Shown here: positions 26,271 through 35,575 of the stretch, in pieces
Layout: each line of letters begins with the position of its first letter
Numbering within the stretch: position 1 is the first letter of the stretch
NCBI RefSeq assembly: GCF_014648175.1
Contig: NZ_BMQP01000008.1
Span: 62,001 to 126,000, forward strand
DNA: 64,000 bases
Reading direction: 5' to 3'
Origin: Planobispora rosea
GTDB lineage: Bacteria > Actinomycetota > Actinomycetes > Streptosporangiales > Streptosporangiaceae
Position numbers and translations under genes: made by a program
Notes under the pieces: model-generated
What the model was told of the DNA's origin: nothing
What the model saw: the letters and a program-made list of their open reading frames with translations, nothing else
The model's database searches: none

Positions 26271-26936
26271 TTACGCCGTACCCGAGGGCGCGGACGTCCG
26301 CCGAGCGGAGAAGAACGCGACGGCGCCGTCGCGGTCGACGCCGACGTCGTCGAATCCGGCCGCGGAGAGCCAGGACGACAGATCCCCGGCCGTCCCCACG
26401 GTCCCGAACGCCCCGCTCATCCGGAACAGCGAGATGAAGGCATCCTGCCGCAGGCCGCCTCCGCGCACGATCGAGGTTCCCCGCAGCCGCCCGCCCGGCC
26501 GCAGGACGCGGGCCATCTCCGCCAGGGCCGCCGCCGGATCGGGGAAGCAGTGCAGGCCGAAGTAGGTGAGGCACAGATCGAAGGCGCCCGCGGGGTGCGG
26601 CAGCGTGGTCACGTCCCCCCGCAGGAAGACGATGTCCCGCTTCCCGTGTCGCGCCGCGTTGGCCCGTGCCCGCCCCACCATCACCGGAGACAGGTCGAGC
26701 GCCACGTAACGGTAGGGGCCTTCCTTGGGCAGTCCGCGGAAGGCGATGCCTCCACCGCAGGGGACGTCGAGCACATTCCCGCCGTCCGCGAGCGTCCGCA
26801 GCTCCTCGATGCCACGGTAGAAGCGCTTCAGGTTCGCGCCCCACAGCAGCCTGCCGCCGATGGTGCCGATCCGCTCGTGCTCGACCCCGACGTCGTACAC
26901 CACGGGGACCAGCCCGGCACGCCGCCAATCAGTCAT
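26271..26936 (-). CDS. Class I SAM-dependent methyltransferase
   Basis: A 221-residue Methyltransf_11-type enzyme. The SAM site is VLDVPCGGGIAFRGLP (motif I), YVALDLSPVMVGRARANAA (motif II/acidic loop), and FDLCLTYFGLHCFPDPAAALAEMARVLRPGGRL (motifs IV-VI). The ATG has AGGAG upstream. Such enzymes act on small molecules such as quinones, lipids or natural products; nothing nearby gives the substrate. It is downstream of the osaB-like gene but separated by a hairpin and 154 bases. Confidence 0.9.
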   Translation of the reverse strand: MTDWRRAGLVPVVYDVGVEHERIGTIGGRLLWGANLKRFYRGIEELRTLADGGNVLDVPCGGGIAFRGLPKEGPYRYVALDLSPVMVGRARANAARHGKRDIVFLRGDVTTLPHPAGAFDLCLTYFGLHCFPDPAAALAEMARVLRPGGRLRGTSIVRGGGLRQDAFISLFRMSGAFGTVGTAGDLSSWLSAAGFDDVGVDRDGAVAFFSARRTSAPSGTA

Positions 26937-27060
26937 ACCCCAACTTCTCCTGCACGGCAGCCCTCGTCAACGACCGCCCATCCCGCGCGGCCCCGGGAAC
27001 CGGCTCCGGGAGACCACTCGTGGAAGCCGCTCCGGCTCGCCGTACCGGCGTCGATCGCGT

Positions 27061-27077
27061 CGCGGGCGCACCCCGCG
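27061..27077 (-). terminator. Hairpin after the osaB-like gene
   Basis: CGCGGG (27061-27066) pairs with CCCGCG (27072-27077) around a five-base loop, 13 bases beyond the response regulator stop on the minus strand. Confidence 0.5.
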
Positions 27078-27090
27078 CCGTACGGAAGCC

Positions 27091-27723
27091 TCAGGTGAGG
27101 GCGTCGAAGCCGGCGCGGAGGTGGTTGAGGCGGTCGGCGAGGTCGGAGAGGGGGCCGGTGAGGGTCAGGTCGTTCGACTTGCGGGCCAGCTCGCGGACGC
27201 GGGCGAGCTCGCTCTCGACGGCGGTGAGGCGGCGGGAGAGCTCGGGGAGCACGGAGCCCTGCTCGCCGGCCTGGCCCGGCGGAAGCTCGGCGGTCAGGCG
27301 CTCGCGGAGCATGCCCGCCTGCTCGGCCAGGCGGCGGTTCATGTTGTACAACTCGACGAAGACCGAGACCTTGGCCCGCAGCACCCACGGGTCGAAGGGC
27401 TTGGTGAGGTAGTCGACCGCGCCGGCCGCGTAACTGCGGAAGGCGTAGTCGGGCGCGCTGTCGACCACCGTCAGGAAGATGATCGGAATGTTCCGGGTGC
27501 GTTCGCGGCGTTTGATGTGCGATGCCGTCTCGAACCCGTCCATGCCCGGCATCCGCACGTCCAGCAGGATCAGTGCGAACTCGGTGCTGAGCAGGGCCTT
27601 CAGCGCCTCCTCCCCGGACCGGGCGCGGACGGGGACGAGGTCGAGGGAGCTGAGGATGGCCTCAAGGGCGATCAGGTTCTCCTCGCGGTCGTCGACCAGG
27701 AGAATCTTGGCTCTGTCGGGCAT
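27091..27723 (-). CDS. osaB: Response regulator without DNA-binding domain, OsaB-like
   Basis: A 210-residue protein: a receiver domain (DD at 11-12, phosphoacceptor Asp55 in LLDVRMPGMDG, Lys in YLTKPFDP) followed by a long heptad-rich coiled-coil tail (NRRLAEQAGMLRERL ... LSRRLTAVESELARVRELA) and no output domain. It starts three bases after the hybrid kinase stop, so it is in the same operon. The combination of a tandem-HAMP hybrid kinase, this receiver-plus-coil regulator and a divergent SpoIIE phosphatase matches my recollection of the osaA-osaB/osaC locus of Streptomyces coelicolor, needed for osmoadaptation; the symbol is a probable orthology call. Confidence 0.85.
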   Translation of the reverse strand: MPDRAKILLVDDREENLIALEAILSSLDLVPVRARSGEEALKALLSTEFALILLDVRMPGMDGFETASHIKRRERTRNIPIIFLTVVDSAPDYAFRSYAAGAVDYLTKPFDPWVLRAKVSVFVELYNMNRRLAEQAGMLRERLTAELPPGQAGEQGSVLPELSRRLTAVESELARVRELARKSNDLTLTGPLSDLADRLNHLRAGFDALT

Positions 27724-27726
27724 CGA

Positions 27727-30700
27727 TCACGCCCCTTCGCGTGTGTCACTGGTCGCCCGGCCACGGCTGAGCCAGCCGCGCAGCCGCTCCAGCAGGCGGT
27801 CGACGTCGACGGGCTTGGGCACGTAGTCGGAGGCGCCGGATGCGATGCTCTTCTCCCGGTCGCCCTGCATGACCTTAGCGGTAAGCGCGATGATCGGCAG
27901 ATCGGCGAACTGCGGCATCCGGCGGATCGCGGAGGTGGTCGCCCAGCCGTCCATCTCCGGCATCATGATGTCCATCAGGACGAGGGCGACGTCCTCGTTC
28001 CGCTCCAGCTGCTCGATGCCCTCCCGGCCGTTCTCGGCGAAGACCACCGTGGCGCCGTGCCGCTCCAGCACGCTGGTCAGCGCGAAGACGTTGCGGATGT
28101 CGTCGTCCACGATCAGGATCTTGGCGCTGTTGAGCGGGTCCTCACCCGTCCACGCCTGGCCGTCGTGCTCGGGGAAGTGCGGCAGCGGCATGGGCATGAC
28201 CTCGGGCAGCGGGATCTCCGGAAGCTCGGAGCCCTCCTCGAGGACCTTGGCGGACGCGGCCGGGGTGCGCGGGACGGCGTCGGCGATCGGGGGGACCGCC
28301 CCGCCGTCGCGGGCGGCCAGCGGGCCTCCGTAGGCCGTCGGCAGGTACAGGGTGAAGGTGCTCCCCTGTCCCACGGCGCTGACCACGTGGATCTCGCCGC
28401 CGAGCAGGCGGGCGATCTCGCGGCAGATGGACAGGCCCAGGCCGGTCCCGCCGTACTTGCGGCTGGTGGTCCCGTCGGCCTGCCGGAACGCCTCGAAGAT
28501 GACCTCCAGTTTGTCGGCCGCGATGCCGATACCGGTGTCCACCACCTCGAAGGCCAGGATGCCCTCGGCGTCGCGCAGGGTCTCGTCCACGAAGGAGATG
28601 CCGGGCTGGGCGCAGAGCACGCGGAGCCGTACCTCGCCCTTGGGCGTGAACTTGATCGCGTTGGAGAGCAGGTTGCGCAGCACCTGCTGGAGGCGCTGCT
28701 CGTCGGTGCGGAGGTCCGTCGGGACCGACGGGTCCACCTCCACCGTGAACGACAGGCCCTTGTCCTGGGCGAGCGGGGTGAACGTGGTCTCGCAGTAGTC
28801 GACGAGCTTGGACAGGGGGATCTGCTGGGGGTGGATGTCCATCCGCCCGGCCTCGACCTTGGACAGGTCGAGGATGTCGTTGATCAGCTGGAGCAGCGCG
28901 GAACCGGCGCCGTGGATGGTCCGGGCGAACTCCACCTGCTGGGGCGTGAGGTTGCCCTCGGCGTTCTCGGTCAGCAGCTTGGCCAGGACGAGCAGGCTGT
29001 TGAGCGGGGTGCGCAGCTCGTGCGACATGTTGGCGACGAACTCGGACTTGTAGCGGGAGGAGACGACCAGCTGCTCGGCGCGCTCCTCCAGCGTGCGGCG
29101 GGCCTGCTCGATCTGGAAGTTCTGGATCTCGATGGCCCGGTTCTGCTTGGCCAGCAGCGCTGCCTTGTCCTCCAACTCGGCGTTGGAGCGGCGCAGCTCC
29201 TCCTGCTGGCGCTGGAGCTCGTCGGAGCGTTCCCGGAGCTCGGTGGTGAGGCGCTGGGACTCGGTGAGCAGGTCCTCGGTCCGGGAGTTGGCGATGATCG
29301 TGTTCATCGTGACGCCGATGGTCTCGACGAGCTGGTTCAGGAAGTCGTGGTGGACCTCGCTGAACTCCTCGAACGAGGCCAGCTCCAGCACGCCGAGCAC
29401 CTGGTTCTCGAAGAGGACCGGGAGGACGACGATCTGCGCGGGGACCGAGGTGCTGAGACCGGTGTCCACCGTGAGGTACTGGGCGGGGACCTTCGGCAGC
29501 AGGATCCGCTTACCCTCGAACGCGGCCTGGCCGACGATCCCCTGGCCGACGACGAAGCGCTTGCGGGGACTGGTGGCCGCGGTGGTGCCGTATCCGGCGA
29601 TGAGGTGCAGGTCGTGGTTTCCGGTGGGGTCGGCCAGGTAGAACGCGCCGTAGTGGGCGGAGACCAGCGGGGTCAGCTCGCTCATGATGAGCCGGGCGAC
29701 CTCCATCAGGTCGCGGTGGCCCTGCATGAGCCGGGAGATCCGGGCCAGGTTGGACTTGAGCCAGTCCTGCTCCTGGTTGGCGGTCGTCGTGTCGCGCAGC
29801 ACGGACACCATCATGTTGATGTTGTCCTTGAGCTCGCCGATCTCGCCTTCGGCGTCGACGCTGATCGATCGGGTCAGGTCGCCCTGGGCGACGGCGGTGG
29901 TGACCTCGGCGATCGCGCGGACCTGGGTGGTCAGGCGGCCGGCGAGCTCGTTCACGCTCTCGGTGAGGCGCTTCCAGATGCCCTCGGCGCCCTCCACCCG
30001 CGCCTGGCCGCCGAGCTTGCCCTCGGAGCCGACCTCGCGGGCCACCCGGGTGACCTCGGCGGCGAAGCTGGACAGCTGGTCGACCATCGTGTTGATGGTG
30101 GTCTTGAGGGCGAGGATCTCGCCCTGCGCGTTGACGTCGATCTTCCGGGTCAGGTTGCCCTTCGCCACGGCCGTGGTGACCTCGGCGATGTTGCGGACCT
30201 GGGTGGTCAGGTTGTTGGCCATGACGTTGACGTTGTCGGTGAGGTCCTTCCAGACGCCCGACACTCCCCGCACGCGGGCCTGGCCGCCGAGCTGGCCCTC
30301 GGTGCCGACCTCGCGGGCCACCCGGGTGACCTCGTCGGCGAACAGCGACAGCTGGTCCACCATCGTGTTGAGGGTGTCCTTGAGCTGGAGGATCTCGCCC
30401 TGGGCGTCGGCGGTGATCTTCTTGGAGAGATTGCCCTGGGCGACGGCGGTGGAGACCGCCGCGATCTGGCGGACCTGGGTGGTCAGGTTGTTCGCCATGA
30501 AGTTGACGTTGTCGGTGAGGTCCTTCCAGACCCCGGAGACGCCGCGGACCTGGGCCTGGCCGCCGAGCTGGCCCTCGGTGCCGACCTCGCGGGCCACCCG
30601 GCTCACCTCGGCGGCGAAGCTGGACAGCTGGTCGACCATCGTGTTGATGGTGGTCTTGAGGGCGAGGATCTCGCCCTGCGCGTCCACGTCGATCTTGCGG

Positions 30701-31920
30701 GTCAGGTCGCCGTTGGCGACGGCGGTGGTGACCTCGGCGATGTTGCGGACCTGGTAGGTCAGGTTGTTGGCCATGAAGTTGACGTTGTCGGTGAGGTCCT
30801 TCCAGACGCCCGACACTCCCCGCACGCGGGCCTGGCCGCCGAGCTGGCCCTCGGTGCCGACCTCGCGGGCCACCCGGGTGACCTCGTCGGCGAACATCGA
30901 CAGCTGGTCCACCATCGTGTTGAGGGTGTCCTTGAGCTGGAGGATCTCGCCCTGGGCGTCGGCGGTGATCTTCTTTGACAGGTCGCCCTGGGCGACGGCG
31001 GTGGAGACCGCCGCGATGGCACGGACCTGGGTGGTCAGGTTGCCCGCCATGACGTTGACGTTGTCGGTGAGGTCCTTCCAGACGCCGGAGACGCCGCGGA
31101 CCTGGGCCTGGCCGCCGAGCTGGCCCTCGGTGCCGACCTCGCGGGCCACGCGGGTGACCTCCTCGGCGAAGGCGGACAACTGGTCCACCATCGTGTTCAC
31201 GGTGTTCTTCAACTCGAACATCTCGCCGACCGCGTCGACCGTGACCTTACGGCTCAGGTCGCCCTTCGCCACCGCGGTGGTGACCAGCGCGATGTCGCGG
31301 ACCTGGGCCGAGACGCGGCTCGACATGGTGTTCACGGCCTCGGTGAGGTCGCGCCAGCTGCCGGACATGCCCCGCACGTTGGCCCGGCCGCCGAGACGCC
31401 CCTCGGTGCCGACCTCCCGCGCCACCCGCGTCACCTCGGAGGTGAACAGGGAGAGCTGGTCCACCATGCCGTTGACGGCCTTGCCCAGGCGGCGCACCTC
31501 GCCGCGGGAGCTGCGGTCGAGGTCGATCCGGCGGGACAGGTCGCCCTTGGCCACGGCGTCGATCACGTCCGCGGCCCCGCTGACCGGCCCGACCAGGGCG
31601 TCGATCAGGGAATTGACCGAGTCGACGCTCTCCGCCCAGGAGCCCACCCCGGGACCGGGGGAGAGGCGCTCGCCGAAGCGGCCCTCCTTGACGACCTCGC
31701 GGCGGACCCGGTGGAGCTCGTTGGCCAGGTGCTCGCGGCGGTCGGCGACCTCGTTGAGGAGGAGGCGGATCTCGCTCAGGATTCCAGGAGGAGCGTGGGG
31801 GACCCGACGCCGGAAGTCGCCGTCCCTCCAAGTGATCAAGGTTTGGAGGAGGGGTTGCAGGTCGGACTCCGTGTAGCGACGTTCCTCGATGTCGGCGGGC
31901 ATCGCGTCGGCCATGGTCAT
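27727..31920 (-). CDS. osaA: Giant hybrid histidine kinase with tandem HAMP array, OsaA-like
   Basis: A 1397-residue cytoplasmic kinase with no membrane helix. A short N-terminal region leads into six full HAMP-type modules of about 92 residues and a partial seventh (about 110-703), each reading like VAxGDLxxKIxVDAxGEI ... [13 protein letters not shown]. Then come a GAF domain (about 740-880), a coiled coil, HisKA (His967 in SHELRTPLN), HATPase_c ([29 protein letters not shown]) and a C-terminal receiver with Asp in [11 protein letters not shown] (about 1317). GGAGG lies four bases before the ATG. The array resembles group III fungal and OsaA osmosensor kinases, which suggests sensing of turgor or ionic strength. 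Confidence 0.92.
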   Translation of the reverse strand: MTMADAMPADIEERRYTESDLQPLLQTLITWRDGDFRRRVPHAPPGILSEIRLLLNEVADRREHLANELHRVRREVVKEGRFGERLSPGPGVGSWAESVDSVNSLIDALVGPVSGAADVIDAVAKGDLSRRIDLDRSSRGEVRRLGKAVNGMVDQLSLFTSEVTRVAREVGTEGRLGGRANVRGMSGSWRDLTEAVNTMSSRVSAQVRDIALVTTAVAKGDLSRKVTVDAVGEMFELKNTVNTMVDQLSAFAEEVTRVAREVGTEGQLGGQAQVRGVSGVWKDLTDNVNVMAGNLTTQVRAIAAVSTAVAQGDLSKKITADAQGEILQLKDTLNTMVDQLSMFADEVTRVAREVGTEGQLGGQARVRGVSGVWKDLTDNVNFMANNLTYQVRNIAEVTTAVANGDLTRKIDVDAQGEILALKTTINTMVDQLSSFAAEVSRVAREVGTEGQLGGQAQVRGVSGVWKDLTDNVNFMANNLTTQVRQIAAVSTAVAQGNLSKKITADAQGEILQLKDTLNTMVDQLSLFADEVTRVAREVGTEGQLGGQARVRGVSGVWKDLTDNVNVMANNLTTQVRNIAEVTTAVAKGNLTRKIDVNAQGEILALKTTINTMVDQLSSFAAEVTRVAREVGSEGKLGGQARVEGAEGIWKRLTESVNELAGRLTTQVRAIAEVTTAVAQGDLTRSISVDAEGEIGELKDNINMMVSVLRDTTTANQEQDWLKSNLARISRLMQGHRDLMEVARLIMSELTPLVSAHYGAFYLADPTGNHDLHLIAGYGTTAATSPRKRFVVGQGIVGQAAFEGKRILLPKVPAQYLTVDTGLSTSVPAQIVVLPVLFENQVLGVLELASFEEFSEVHHDFLNQLVETIGVTMNTIIANSRTEDLLTESQRLTTELRERSDELQRQQEELRRSNAELEDKAALLAKQNRAIEIQNFQIEQARRTLEERAEQLVVSSRYKSEFVANMSHELRTPLNSLLVLAKLLTENAEGNLTPQQVEFARTIHGAGSALLQLINDILDLSKVEAGRMDIHPQQIPLSKLVDYCETTFTPLAQDKGLSFTVEVDPSVPTDLRTDEQRLQQVLRNLLSNAIKFTPKGEVRLRVLCAQPGISFVDETLRDAEGILAFEVVDTGIGIAADKLEVIFEAFRQADGTTSRKYGGTGLGLSICREIARLLGGEIHVVSAVGQGSTFTLYLPTAYGGPLAARDGGAVPPIADAVPRTPAASAKVLEEGSELPEIPLPEVMPMPLPHFPEHDGQAWTGEDPLNSAKILIVDDDIRNVFALTSVLERHGATVVFAENGREGIEQLERNEDVALVLMDIMMPEMDGWATTSAIRRMPQFADLPIIALTAKVMQGDREKSIASGASDYVPKPVDVDRLLERLRGWLSRGRATSDTREGA
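29810..31590 (-). repeat. Tandem DNA repeats encoding the HAMP array, with 552-bp super-repeat
   Basis: The HAMP-coding part of the kinase gene is built from 276-bp units. Units 3+4 and 5+6 form near-identical pairs, so the same sequence recurs exactly 552 bp apart; for example the stretch from 30229 is repeated from 30781 over more than 100 bases with almost no change. Units alternate between two types ([19 protein letters not shown] and [19 protein letters not shown]), which points to duplication of a two-module block. Confidence 0.9.
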
Positions 31921-32001
31921 TAGACCTCCTTGACTCCCGAGGGGGGCATCCGCGGGCTGTACCAGTCTGTCACGGTGCGCGACCCACAGACCCTGCCATT
32001 G

Positions 32002-32024
32002 GTTTACCCCACGTCAGTGGGAAG
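32002..32024 (+). promoter_or_regulatory. Possible sigma-B-type promoter before the osaC-like gene
   Basis: GTTT (32002-32005) is followed 13 bases later by GGGAAG (32019-32024). This approximates the actinobacterial stress-sigma consensus GTTT-N14-16-GGGTA, one base short and with one mismatch. The GTG start follows 19 bases later. A GTCTGT/ACAGAC inverted repeat (31965-31970, 31986-31991) lies just upstream. Sigma-B control would agree with what I recall of osaC. Confidence 0.35.
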
Positions 32025-32042
32025 TGTGGTAATCACGGAACA

Positions 32043-33584
32043 GTGACCAGTGTTCCTCGCGCCGTCCTGGCGGCGACCTTCGCGCCGGGAGAGACAGCCG
32101 TGCCCGCGGCCAGGCGGTTCACCAGGGAGGTGATGACCGCCTGGGCCGCCGTTTCCGTGCGCGCCGACGCCGAGAAACTGGCCGGTGAGCTCGCCGCCCA
32201 GGTGGTCGACGGGCCGTTCGAGGTCGTCTGGAACCACATGGGCGACGGCGTCCAGGTGGAGGTGCGGCAGAAGGGCGCCGGGGAGGCGGGCGCCGCCGGC
32301 CCCCGCGCGCCGGTGGAGGAGTGGGGCGTCACCTTCTCGGGGCAACACCGTACGCACTGGGCCCGGCTGCCGCTGCCCGGCTCCGCCGGGCAGGTGACCA
32401 CCGAGTGGACCGAGGAGGAACCGGGCCGGGGTCCGATCGGCTGGCTCCGGTTCCTGGCCGACGCCAGCGACCTGCTCGCGGGCACGCTCAACCCGGACAT
32501 GGTGCCCGCGATCATCGCGCAGATCGCGGTGCCCCGGCTGGCGGCCTGGTGCGCGGTCTACACGTGGACCGACGGCGGCGGGCCGCAGCGCCCCCCTTAC
32601 CTGTGGCACACCGACGAGTCCCGCATCGACGGGCTGCGCGAGGAGCTCGCCACGATCCGGATCCCGGACACGGGCGGCTCGATGCAGCTCGGGGACTCGC
32701 ACGTGCTCGTCGTCCCGCTGCTGGCGCGCGGGCGCGGGCTGGGCGTGATGTGCCTGGGCCGCTCCGACCGCTTCGCCGAGGACGTGATCCAGTACGCCGG
32801 GGACATCAGCCGCCGGGCCGCGCTCGCCCTGGACAACGCCCTGCTCTACGCCCAGCAGGCGGAGGCCAACCAGGCGCTGCAGCGCAGCCTGCTCCCGCCC
32901 GACGAACCCGGTGAGATCCCGGGACTGGACTCCGCCGTGGTCTACGAGCCCGCGGGCGAGAACAACGAGGTCGGCGGCGACTTCTACGACCTGTTCGCGG
33001 CCGGGGACGGCAGCTGGCGGTTCGCGGTCGGCGACGTCTGCGGGACCGGCCCGGTCGCCGCCGCGGTCACCGGCCTGGCCCGCCACACGTTGCGCCTGCT
33101 CGCCAGGGAGGGGTACGGCGTGGCCGCGGTGCTGGGCCGCCTCAACCAGGCGATCCTGGAGGAGGGCGAGCGGGCCAGGTTCCTCACCCTGCTCCACGGG
33201 GAGATCACGCCCGTGCCCACGGGCCTGGAGCTGCGGCTGGTCTCGGCCGGGCACCCGGAGGCGCTGCGGCTGAAGCCCGACGGCGTGGTGGAGCCGGTCG
33301 TGACGTCCCAGTCGCTGCTGGGCGTCTTCCCCGAGGTGACCTTCGAGGCGGACCTGGTCCACCTCGACCACGGTGACGTGCTCCTGGCGGTGACCGACGG
33401 GGTGACCGAGCGGCGCCGGGGCGGCAGGCTCCTCGACGACGACGGGGGGCTGGCGAAGCTGCTGGCCGAGTGCGCGGGCCTGTCGGCGGGGGCGGTCGCC
33501 GCGCGGATCCGCCGCGCCGTACAGGATTTCGCGCCCGAGCCGAGCGCGGACGACATGGCGATCGTGGTGCTGCGCGCCCGCTGA
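32043..33584 (+). CDS. osaC: SpoIIE/RsbU-type serine phosphatase, OsaC-like
   Basis: A 513-residue regulator. The N-terminal 130 residues (ARRFTREVMTAWAAVSVRADAEKLAGELAAQVV) look like a degenerate RsbW-type ATPase domain. A GAF-like sensory region follows (about 150-285), then a PP2C-like SpoIIE phosphatase domain (about 290-513) with LLPPDEPGEIPGLDSAVVYEPAGENNEVGGDFYDLF and later the metal-binding Asp residues in LAVTDGVTE and SADDMAIVVL. Such proteins dephosphorylate anti-anti-sigma factors and so release sigma-B-type factors. It diverges from the osaA-like kinase gene. The GTG start lacks a strong ribosome site. Confidence 0.88.
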   Translation: MTSVPRAVLAATFAPGETAVPAARRFTREVMTAWAAVSVRADAEKLAGELAAQVVDGPFEVVWNHMGDGVQVEVRQKGAGEAGAAGPRAPVEEWGVTFSGQHRTHWARLPLPGSAGQVTTEWTEEEPGRGPIGWLRFLADASDLLAGTLNPDMVPAIIAQIAVPRLAAWCAVYTWTDGGGPQRPPYLWHTDESRIDGLREELATIRIPDTGGSMQLGDSHVLVVPLLARGRGLGVMCLGRSDRFAEDVIQYAGDISRRAALALDNALLYAQQAEANQALQRSLLPPDEPGEIPGLDSAVVYEPAGENNEVGGDFYDLFAAGDGSWRFAVGDVCGTGPVAAAVTGLARHTLRLLAREGYGVAAVLGRLNQAILEEGERARFLTLLHGEITPVPTGLELRLVSAGHPEALRLKPDGVVEPVVTSQSLLGVFPEVTFEADLVHLDHGDVLLAVTDGVTERRRGGRLLDDDGGLAKLLAECAGLSAGAVAARIRRAVQDFAPEPSADDMAIVVLRAR

Positions 33585-33600
33585 CGCCCCGGAGGGGGCG
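33585..33600 (+). terminator. Hairpin directly after the osaC-like gene
   Basis: CGCCCC (33585-33590) and GGGGCG (33595-33600) pair around GGAG immediately after the stop codon; an ACCGGCAGG tandem repeat follows. Confidence 0.5.
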
Positions 33601-33628
33601 ACCGGCAGGACCGGCAGGACCGGGAGGG

Positions 33629-35395
33629 TCAGTCGACCGGCTTCACGTGTTTGCGGACGAAGTCCAGCTGGGCCGCCATCTGGGCGATGCGCTCGGAGAC
33701 GACCAGCGAGCCGTGGCCCGCGTCGTACCGGTAGATCTCGTACGGGTGCCCCCGCTCGGCGAGCCGGGACACGTAGAACTCGACCTGCCGCATCGGGCAG
33801 CGCGGGTCGTTCTCCCCGGCCAGGATCAGCACCGGCGCCTCGACCCGGTCCACGTAGGCGATGGGCGAGCAGGCCGCGTAGCGCTCCGGCTGCTCGGCGG
33901 GCGAGCCGCCGAGCAGGGCGCGGTGGTAGGCGCGCAGCGACTCCGGCTCGTCCTCGTAGGTCGCCACGTGGTCGGCGATGGGGACCGTCGCCAGGCCCGC
34001 GGCCCACACCCCGGGCTGCGTCCCCAGGCCCAGCAGCGTGAGGTAGCCGCCCCAGGAGGAACCGGCCAGGACCAGCCGGTCCGGGTCGGCCAGGCCGCGC
34101 GCGACCATCGCCTCGCGGACGGCGGTCACGTCGGCCAGCTCGATGTGGCCGACGTCGCCGGACAGGGCGTCGCGCCAGGCGGAGCCGTACCCGGTCGAAC
34201 CCCGGTAGTTGACCCGCACGACCGCGAAGCCGTGGTCCACCCAGGCGGCCACCTGCGGAACGAAGGAGTCGTCGTCCTGCGAGGCCGGCCCGCCGTGCAG
34301 GAGGAAGATCGTCGGGTACGGCCCGGCGCCGCGCTCGGGCCGCGAGACCAGGGCGTGGATGCGCCCGCCCGGCCCGTCGACGTCCACGTCCTCGACCGGG
34401 ACGGAGGGCGGCGCGGGCAGCCCGGAGTGGTTCATCACCACCTGGCCGCTGGTCGACCGCACGACCGGCGGGTGGGAGCCGCTGGACCAGGAGTACTCCA
34501 CCGAGCCGTCGGGGCGGGGCGCGGCGGCCTCGATCACCCCGTGCTTGGTCTCGATCGCGGTGAGCACGCCTCCGGCCAGGTCGTAGCGGTGGAGGTGGGT
34601 GCGGCCGCGGTGGGCGCGGACGATGAGCAGGGAGCGGCCGTCGTCGTACCAGTCCGCGGTGATGTCACCGGGGTCGGGCAGCCAGATCTCCCGCTGGTCG
34701 CCGGTGACGGGGTCCCAGACCAGGGGCTCGCGGCGGCCCCGGCGCTCGTGCAGCGCGAGCAGCCGCCGGTCCCCCGGGACGGGGGAGAAGCGCAGGCCGG
34801 CGACGCCCTTGCCGGGGCCGTCGTACAGCTCGCCGACCGTCTCGCCGCACTGCCGTACCACCTTCAGGGAGGGGTGCCGGGCGTCGCCGTGCTCGCTGTG
34901 GTTGATCGCGATCAGCGAGCCGTCGGGGGAGACGGCGGCCACGGAGGCGGCCTCCACGTGCTCGTAGATCACTTTCCCGGGAGAGCCGGGCCGTACGATG
35001 TGGACGGTGAAGCCCTTGCCGGGCCGCGCCGTGCCGATGATCGCGTCACCCGCCGCGGACAGGGCGATCCCGGCGGGGTGGCCGGGGTCGAGGTCGACGG
35101 GCTCGTCCGGGCCACCGGTGAAGGGCTGGCGCATCCAGGTGCCCCACTCGTCGCCGTCGGTGTCGGCGAACCACCAGATCCACTGGCCGGTGGGGTCGAT
35201 CGTGCCGTGCGAGGTGCCCTTGGGACGCGCGGTCACCTGACGGACGACGCCTTCCGAACGGTCCCAGGCGTAGACCTCCCAGGCACCGGAGGCGTTACCG
35301 CGGTACACCGCGCGAGCGGGGGCCTGCCGCGCCCACACGGGCAGCGTCACGCGCGGCGCCCGGAACCTGGCCTGCCAGCGTTCCTCCGCCTTCAT
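33629..35395 (-). CDS. S9 family prolyl oligopeptidase-like serine peptidase
   Basis: A 588-residue cytoplasmic peptidase. The N-terminal about 340 residues form a beta-propeller of repeated PDG/SPDGS-type blades. The C-terminal alpha/beta-hydrolase domain has the oxyanion region FLLHGGP, the nucleophile in GSSWGGY, the Asp in LAGENDPRCP and the His in DAGHGS, so the catalytic triad is complete. Family members are acylaminoacyl- or dipeptidyl-type peptidases acting on short peptides. GGAGGGACC precedes the ATG. Upstream is an AT-rich region with an inverted repeat. Confidence 0.94.
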   Translation of the reverse strand: MKAEERWQARFRAPRVTLPVWARQAPARAVYRGNASGAWEVYAWDRSEGVVRQVTARPKGTSHGTIDPTGQWIWWFADTDGDEWGTWMRQPFTGGPDEPVDLDPGHPAGIALSAAGDAIIGTARPGKGFTVHIVRPGSPGKVIYEHVEAASVAAVSPDGSLIAINHSEHGDARHPSLKVVRQCGETVGELYDGPGKGVAGLRFSPVPGDRRLLALHERRGRREPLVWDPVTGDQREIWLPDPGDITADWYDDGRSLLIVRAHRGRTHLHRYDLAGGVLTAIETKHGVIEAAAPRPDGSVEYSWSSGSHPPVVRSTSGQVVMNHSGLPAPPSVPVEDVDVDGPGGRIHALVSRPERGAGPYPTIFLLHGGPASQDDDSFVPQVAAWVDHGFAVVRVNYRGSTGYGSAWRDALSGDVGHIELADVTAVREAMVARGLADPDRLVLAGSSWGGYLTLLGLGTQPGVWAAGLATVPIADHVATYEDEPESLRAYHRALLGGSPAEQPERYAACSPIAYVDRVEAPVLILAGENDPRCPMRQVEFYVSRLAERGHPYEIYRYDAGHGSLVVSERIAQMAAQLDFVRKHVKPVD

Positions 35396-35524
35396 TCAGC
35401 GGTCCCTCCATCAAGGCCATCAAGGCATTGGATGCACACATGCGGGCGCTTCCTGCCAGATCGCCGTCCAGTATGTCGCTTCCCTCACTTGTTCGCTGTG
35501 GAATAACGGAATTTCGGGCTAAAT

Positions 35525-35562
35525 GTCACTTCAGTAACATGCGTCCCGAAGTGACGTGTCAA
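35525..35562 (-). promoter_or_regulatory. Inverted repeat overlapping a TTGACA element upstream of the S9 peptidase
   Basis: GTCACTTC (35525-35532) and its exact complement GAAGTGAC (35548-35555) lie 15 bases apart in an AT-rich 180-bp gap. On the minus strand TTGACA (35557-35562) directly precedes the repeat, so the repeat would fill the promoter spacer and -10 area. It might instead be a terminator for the methyltransferase gene that ends 13 bases away; a loop of 15 bases and no T tract make that less likely. Confidence 0.4.
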
Positions 35563-35575
35563 GTTATCCTCTTGA

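Noticed and set aside
26860..30978. A 4.1-kb open frame on the plus strand opposite the hybrid kinase gene
   Set aside because: It is a by-product of high GC and of the tandem repeats in the kinase; its translation is Gly/Val/Asp/His-rich without domain signatures.
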